DNA of 64,000 nt from Zelopaecilomyces penicillatus (lineage: Eukaryota; Ascomycota; Sordariomycetes; Hypocreales; Pseudodiploosporaceae): positions 3,906,001 to 3,970,000 of the forward strand of contig VCCP01000003.1 of assembly GCA_005765155.1 (NCBI GenBank). The letters are read 5' to 3'. Shown here piece after piece: positions 57,545 to 64,000 of the stretch. Under the pieces are notes generated by a model. That model ran no database searches and was not told where the DNA came from. It saw nothing but the letters and a program-made list of their open reading frames with translations. Position 1 is the stretch's first letter. Each line of letters opens with the position of its first letter. A program made the translations under genes and the position numbers.

Positions 57545-60500
57545 GGTCTGTGCCCCTTTGCCAAGAAGAAACCCCTACCCAGTTCTGCCAACCTAGTGTG
57601 GGCATGATCTTGGTGACATACTGCCAGCACAAGGGGCTCACCGCAGACCCAATGGCTGAACACTAAATACTCCTTATTTGACTACCTGGGGAAATTGGCG
57701 CTGGTAGACTGAGTGAGTGCCTCTAATAGTCGCGGCTTCCGGTTGCTTGCTGTTTACCGATCAACTCGGGCTTGATGCTCCACCATCTATCTATCTCTGG
57801 GAGTAAATTTCAGACTAGAGGTTTTTCAAAATTAAGAATCAATTGCTTGTTGGGCTGGTTGGAGCTCCGTCGGAAGAAAGCATTGAAGTTCGGCCCCAAT
57901 TTATCAGAAACAAAGACCGGAACCAAGCTGTGGAAATCGAGGCCAGTGGAAATGAAACTGGTGCTGGGCTAAAAGTCCGAGCCGTACCGTGTCCCACCGG
58001 GATTGTAAATGACCGGCGGTGTCGAGCATTTGATAGTACACCTAGGTAGCTAACTGGGTATTAGCAGCACCGTTCCTGTTGGAACCGATTCTAGGTCGGA
58101 GGGACAATCCGTACGGGAGGACGTGCTTTGTGGGCGAAGTCTCGGGAAACCCTTTGTGGGGGACTTGAGATTAGCCCTCGCACAAGGCGCCAGCCAGTAG
58201 TTCATACTTGTGCCCGCCGCTCTTCGACCTAGGCCCGCAATGGCTATTTTGGCACACCTGATTTGGCAATGATGTGACGGTTGGGACACGTCTGGACCTT
58301 GGGAGACCCGGCATCTAGCTACTTGTACATGGCAGTACAATGCCAGGAACCCATGCATTTTAAGCTGCTGGAATTAGTCGCGATGCAACCCCATATGGAC
58401 TGAGACTCTCTCGGCTCGGCGCGGTCGATACAAATATGCTGCATAGAGGAAGGTAGATATTCCCAACGCATACGTATGGATCGTAGGGTGCACGTACGTG
58501 ATTCGAGCTTATGATTTTTTTTTTGGTATTTGTGGTGGCATCCCAAACACTGTGGTTGGTGGAAGTACGTTGGAGATTTCATATGGCTTGTTTGGCTTGT
58601 GGTTGGTGGGAGGAGAGGGTTGTAATTAGTGTGGGGGGGGGGGGGGTCAGGTAGGGGGAAGCAAGGCTGGACGGGCTTTCCCAATGTGTACCTCGAACCT
58701 GCCTCATGAAAGCGTTCCTTTCACAGAAACATATGTACTGGAAGGCACTTCCCCAATTCCCCTCCTCAGACAAGACATTGCACAGGTGCCATTGGCCTGT
58801 CACCACTGCATTCCCGTTGGTTCTTGATGTTGACGACAAACTCAGCCGTTCCTCATGGCTTACAGTACCCCTGTCGCTGCCAGTCTGTGCAATCGAAGGC
58901 ACATGTGCAGATCAGTTGTTCAACCCCGATATGGAACCCAACTGAGCTGCTGCCACGGTGGTAACTTCGGCACTTGAAAAGGCGCGATGTTTAGCGACAA
59001 AATCAGGCTTCCTTGCCTTGTGCGTCCTACCCAGGCCTCGATTGTGTATGGAGTTCTGCGGCTATTCTACAATGTCGTAACCAGTGGACTCTCCTTACTC
59101 GTACACACGCCCCATGGCTAGGTCCCCGTGATTGAGACCCTCGCCATGATGGGCTGAGCCTATGATTGTTTCATCATTGTGGCACTGGGGCATCATCACA
59201 AACCTCACGACTCCTCAGGTTTTTTTTACAGCCGATACATGTTGAGACCGATGGACTATTACGTGCTGCCTGCCTACTTTGCTACTACAGGTAATTGCAG
59301 GTATGCTTTTGAGAAAAGATAGCGAAGGTAGCAATAGGAAAGAGTGGATGACAACATGAATATGATACAACTCGCACGTTGGCGATTTTGATACACCGTC
59401 TCAACGCCTGCAACAATTGGGTCACTCGCTGCTGAATGCCGACTTTTTTGCATTAACATCCTTATTGTAAAGTATCCGTACCCAGCTGCGCGAGGTGGCA
59501 CGGAGCCCCCGCTTCTACTTCTCCCTGCGGATCTGGGGCTAGGTGTGGCATCCTCGACTACAAACCATGTTTGGTGGGTGATTTTCCAGCCCCCAGCTCA
59601 GTCCTCACGATATTCCGTCGCTGCATGTCTCACGGCTATTGTTGTCCACCTCCAAATCCACAGAAGCTGGGGCTTTGATGCCTTGCGCAGAATTATACGT
59701 TGCTACATTGATATGGAGTAAGATCGAATGGATACTATGGGCATTCCTCACAAACCACTCAAAGATTTACTAAATTACTACTTCTACATGTTTACAGCAC
59801 ACATGTACACACACACTTGAGTCAGTAAGGACCCCTACCAGTGCCTCTTACGCGAAGAATGATATTTGCATCTCGGAACGGAATTCATTTTTGCGGAAAT
59901 GTGGGGTTTACAATGTGGATTGTTCAACAGGTGTAGTCCTGTTCTCTACTATGTAATAAACATGCAACATCTGCTTTCTTTTTTTTGCTTTCTTTTTCAA
60001 CGACGCTTTCTTTTGCTGATATTGCTTTCGTCTCAAACTTGGCTGCATCAACGACGCAATCCTTCTGATGTCTGCTGGGGTCATCCTAGAGGCGGAACCA
60101 TCCCTGAACTCCGGCTGACAGCCATTTTAGACACAGGTACCTGTTCTGGGAACACACCATCTACTTCGCCTGGGGGACCGGAGGACCCTTGGGGCATGTT
60201 GCTATTATCTTGTTCGCCAATAAGATATAGAAACCAGTTCCTGCGTTCCGTGTAGCTCAGAACCATGGTCTTTTCTGATCATCAGCCACGGCTTATTGTA
60301 GCTTCGAGATACAGCCGTTAGTTAGCATGCAGGTAGATATTGGAGCACTCACCTCATGAAGAAACACCCGCGCGGCTGTCACCCTTGATACTTGAATAGG
60401 TATAAAAAGATAAAGGAAAAGGAACACCAACTAAGCTTATTTGTAAGTACCTAGTCCACCATAATCTAACGCACATGTCTGCCTCATGCAAATACAACAG

Positions 60501-62199
60501 CAAGACTACACCCTCCCCCGTCCAGTGCGAATCATCTGAGAATCAAGGGCTGGCAGCCTTGATGCGGGTGGTCTCCGAACCGGACAAACACCCTATCGGA
60601 GGGTGCAGGTGCTGACACCGCTAGGGCGCTGAGCCCACTGGAACGCGCCAGCTGTTGTGATCGTCTAAGATAGGTACTGAGGTGTCCTTGGAGGATACGG
60701 TACCTACCCAGACGACCGCCGGAGGGCTGTGGTGCCAGGTGGAGCGCTTGAGGCGGGGGGTTCGGACAAGACGCCGTGTTATTATTGGGCTTGCCTCTGC
60801 TAGTGCGTGTGCTGCATGCTGTCAACTGCTTTCGATTAACTGCCATTCCTTTTTCACTTCGTGAGTGGTTACCAGCCAGGTAATTGGGAAGTAGTATTAA
60901 ACTACAGGTAGTATAGATACTAAGCCGTTCAATTTGGATACCTTATTACCTACTCACCTACTAAGGGAGATGGTCAAGTCTCAATGGTGTGCCTAGCCCT
61001 TACAAAAAGTGTGCACACCGGAAGTGCTGTGCATGAACATAATGTTGTGATGTACGCAGGATACTTTGCAGACAGACATTGGTTAACAAGACGCTTCGCC
61101 GCCGCCACCAAGAGTACTGACTGAGTCGGGATCGAGGCAGATGTCTTGTGAGTTCTCGTCCTATATTGGCCATATCCTCCTTGACATCTGCCGGCCTCTG
61201 CTCACCTGGTGGGCAAATTCATTAAGGTGTTCTGAGCCGGGCACCACTACCCCTAGCAGCAGCCTTATCATGCTGGGCTTCCCAGTTAGTAGCCATTATA
61301 GTGACGGGGAGCTTGAGCTAGACGTGAGACATTACTCGTACAGGCGCTCCAGTACCTGTTTTGTATGTTCCTTGACAGCTCTCCAGCTACAGGCTGGATA
61401 GAAGATGGAATAGGTGCTAATGACTCTCTCCCTCTCTCGCTTTCTCTCTCTTCCCAACCTCAAGGGTCACAGTGATCCGAACGTCAAAGCCCCCCTCCCA
61501 ATACCGACGAACCCTTACTTCTTGTCTTCCCTTCACACACAGCTTAGCCTAGAGAGGACATATTCACGCAAATCCCTGGTTAGTGCAGCCGCATACTTGC
61601 GGTGCTAGATGCGCTAAAGGAGCAGTTGAGGGATTGAAAAACATGTACACCTACCTGCCTACTGAGGTCGATATGAAGCTGTTTGGCCACAGTACACCAA
61701 CTTGCCTACCTAAAGCACCCTGCCTCGAATAGCTTGCCTGTAATTGATTAGTTCCGCTCCCTACATTAGGGGTTTTCATACTTGGCCGAGCCCTGCAGCA
61801 GGCTCTGGGAGATGCTCGTGGTGCCAAAAATCACGCTTATAGCTGTCCCGGGCGGCCGCGGACGAAGTTCGGAACACCTCACCATGTGCGAAAGCGGGCC
61901 TTGAGTCTCCCGCTGGGCCGTGTCCTAGCGGTAACTGTGCCCTGTAGACACATACTACTATGTACGTACACCATGGACGGGGGAAGGAAGGGTATCCCAA
62001 GGCAGAAGGGGAGCGAGGTACCAGGTCAACGAGCTCGGGTGCCAGGTAGCCGGGTGTCCTATTACATGTACCAATTGCCTTAAATTGTCAGTTGCAGCGA
62101 GTGGTAATGCAGCGTGTTCGTAATGCCTCCAGCCTCCTGGTACCAGACAGCCAAATAATATCGTGCGCCCTGCCTTGGGGAGAGGGGGGGAGGGTGGCA
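57545..62199. other. Gene-poor region, part 3
   Basis: No gene is supported. A 68-codon frame at 57843–58049 has balanced amino-acid composition but no splice or domain support. A run of about 14 G lies near 58634–58647. Short TACCTACC-type motifs are frequent from 60,400 on. Confidence 0.45.
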
Positions 62200-62205
62200 G
62201 ACTGG

Positions 62206-62250
62206 GGCGGGCGCTAGTGCTGGCGTTGGTGCTGGCGCTGGTGCTTAAGA
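62206..62250. repeat. Imperfect GCTGGY hexanucleotide repeat
   Basis: Tandem variants of GCTGGC, GTTGGT and GCTGGT, read as repeated Leu/Ala codons but with no supported gene. Confidence 0.6.
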
Positions 62251-62879
62251 TGCACGAACAGGCACTAGCATTGCTACGTAGGGGGCTACGTCGAAGCCTG
62301 CACCAGCCCAGTAGGTGGTTGCGGTGGCCCAGTCACAGTGGTACAGAGCCCTGATGATGCCCGCTGGCCGCTACAGGTCCCCCCAAGCCTTTTCCAAGCC
62401 CTCTCCAAGCCCCTCTCTCTTTCTATCGGCCGCCACATCCCAGCAACCCTTGGCCAAGGCTTCTGGCAAGGGCGCTTGTACCTTGGGGTACCTGCCCTGC
62501 TGGGCCTGCCTCGGGGCACCTTGGTTCCTCACCACTCCAAAGCTTCAACTCCTCTCTTCTCACGCAATCCAACCACCACCCCAGTCTGCGGAATGTGGGC
62601 AAACCCCTGCAACGGCCACGCAGAGAATGTACTGGATGGAATTATGTACATGCGCACAAGCTGAGCAGCACACCACGGCAACATGTCTTCGTCCCGCCTC
62701 AGGCCAAGCACAGCTGGGTGTGCGCGATGGGTGCGAGATGGGGCCCTCGCTGCATGCTGCACACACATCGCGGACCATCTTATCTTGCAGTTTACCTGTG
62801 ATCTGCTGAACGCCCACCTCTCTCTGCAACGACGCGGCGCTTGACCTCACGGGCCTGGCCTGGAACCCCGGCTGGCCCT

Positions 62880-64000
62880 TCCGCTCTTCTCGCTCGTCGT
62901 TCGGATTCTCTTTTTTTTTTTTTCTTTCTCTCCAACCTTTTGTACATCCTCTACTCGCCATCCCATCATCACCCTTCTTCGCCCTCTCGCCGTGCCATCC
63001 TCCTACCGACGTGTGATTGTTGCGCACCCGCAGCAGCAGCAGACACCATCACCACTACCCTGCTGGTACAGCCAGGCGGTCGGCTCTCAAGAGACTAGGC
63101 CAGCCCAGCTACGACTTGTGGCTGCCAGACCAACAGGCAATCGGCTGCGAGTAGCAGAGCCAGAAGAGAGACATCCGCTGTCCAGTGCGGGGCCGACGCA
63201 TCTGCTGCTGTGTAGTGGCCGAAATTGACTAATTGACCTGTTGTCTGATCGACCCGATTCTCCGGCACTCAGAGGCCACTAATTTCATCTCATATCACCA
63301 CGTCTTTGTCCCTCACAACTGTCCTCGGCGTTGTCTCCCTAGATCCAAGCCAGAACACATCTTGCTTGCTCTCACTGGCGACACCGCCGCCGCCGCCCCG
63401 CCGCCGCCCCGCCTTGAACCTAACGCTTCCCGCTGCTATTATCGTTCCTGCTCGTCTCAAGAGCCTCGTGCATCTAGTCTAACGGCTCCGTTTAACCGGT
63501 TTGGCCCGTGCGTGTGACTTGGATCAGCCATCGTCACGCCCCCGTTGCTGTCCCGCCGCGCCACCTGGGGGGCGTTGAAGTGGGCGAGAGACACAGCGAG
63601 ATTGCACAAAGGGCCTGGGCGCTTCCCACCTGGCCCATCGGCTGCTTGAAATCTATTAAGCTTCCCCAGACCTGCCCTTTTGCTACCTGGAATCTAGCAG
63701 CTGGTGTTCGGTGATATCCAGCCCCTGGCATCTCCTTTTCCGATACCCCCCTCACTGCCGCCTCGGGGTTTGATACTCTGCAGCTTCACTCAAACATCGC
63801 CAGCACTGTGAGGAGAATATCACATCATCAGTCGGCGGGGTGCTCTCTTTAATACTTGCTGTCTCATCTGTTCTGATTAGCTCGGTCTGGTCTGTACCTT
63901 GGTCTCCTCTGGGATTCATCATCATCACGCTCTCCTTCCGCAAGTCAGTTTCCGCCCGACCGACTAGATTTCGACGCAGACAACACTTCGCCAAGATCGG
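62880..64000 (+). promoter_or_regulatory. C/T-rich probable leader of a gene beyond the right edge
   Basis: From about 62880 the plus strand becomes strongly pyrimidine-rich. It includes a T tract near 62911–62923, CATCATCACC-type sequence and a GCC/CCG run at 63384–63413. Such composition marks transcribed leaders upstream of every plus-strand gene in this window. No long plus-strand frame opens before 64000, so the coding start would lie outside. This is an inference from composition. Confidence 0.35.

Noticed and set aside
59866..60255. 129-codon plus-strand frame in the gene-poor region
   Set aside because: Low-complexity hydrophobic part from T-runs and no recognisable domain; likely chance.
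1..64000. Secondary-metabolite cluster, CRISPR array, standard tRNA or 5S rRNA gene
   Set aside because: No NRPS, PKS or terpene genes, no spaced direct repeats, and no B-box or 5S internal control region found on either strand by eye.

Overview
The window looks like nuclear DNA of a filamentous ascomycete, most likely a sordariomycete of the Hypocreales type. Genes are interrupted by short GT–AG introns, mostly 53–130 nt, with CTAAC/CTGAC-like branch points. The leaders are pyrimidine-rich, and the gene set is typical of these fungi (Ark1/Prk1 kinase, Mak11, Insig, a hyphal-growth GT2, a RING–LON protein, Tim23, a Ypq-type PQ-loop transporter, Npy1, Tti1, a DUF1749/SidJ-type esterase and a Ycf1-type ABCC pump). 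The order-level assignment is inference; no ribosomal or barcode marker is present. Exon borders were deduced by hand from splice signals, reading phase and protein continuity.

Layout. 1–10 kb, plus strand: ark1-like kinase (1007–4115), mak11 (4507–5958), Insig (8283–9613). 10–13.3 kb, minus strand: a small conserved-looking protein (10194–10769) and the GT2 glycosyltransferase (11301–13257). 15.8–24.3 kb, plus strand: GT31-like Golgi glycosyltransferase (15797–17437), double-RING/LON protein (19250–21118) and a 2EXR/F-box-like protein (22619–24264). 25–36.8 kb, minus strand: a Lys-rich CKCSSC-repeat protein (25041–27687), dephospho-CoA kinase (28237–29067), a Pro/Gln-rich protein whose gene model is partly unresolved (30277–32210), tim23 (33080–33857) and the PQ-loop transporter (35496–36759). 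38.2–51.1 kb: npy1 (+, 38225–39531) converges on tti1 (−, 39703–43003). tti1 shares a 0.7-kb promoter with a SidJ-like esterase (+, 43705–44700), which is followed by the nine-exon ycf1-type transporter (+, 45616–51071).

From 51.1 kb to the end, about 13 kb carries no gene I can support. It is rich in simple repeats and ends in about 1 kb of C/T-rich sequence that looks like the leader of a gene beyond the window.

Most of these are housekeeping genes and do not form a biosynthetic cluster. The only functionally suggestive neighbours are the siderophore-esterase-like hydrolase and the vacuolar ABCC pump, which may share a metal or detoxification theme. The least understood items are the Lys-rich protein with duplicated cysteine motifs and a Trp-rich tail, the Pro/Gln-rich protein that begins and ends with the same short motif, the exact 64-bp tandem duplication directly before the esterase start codon, and the gene-poor right end.
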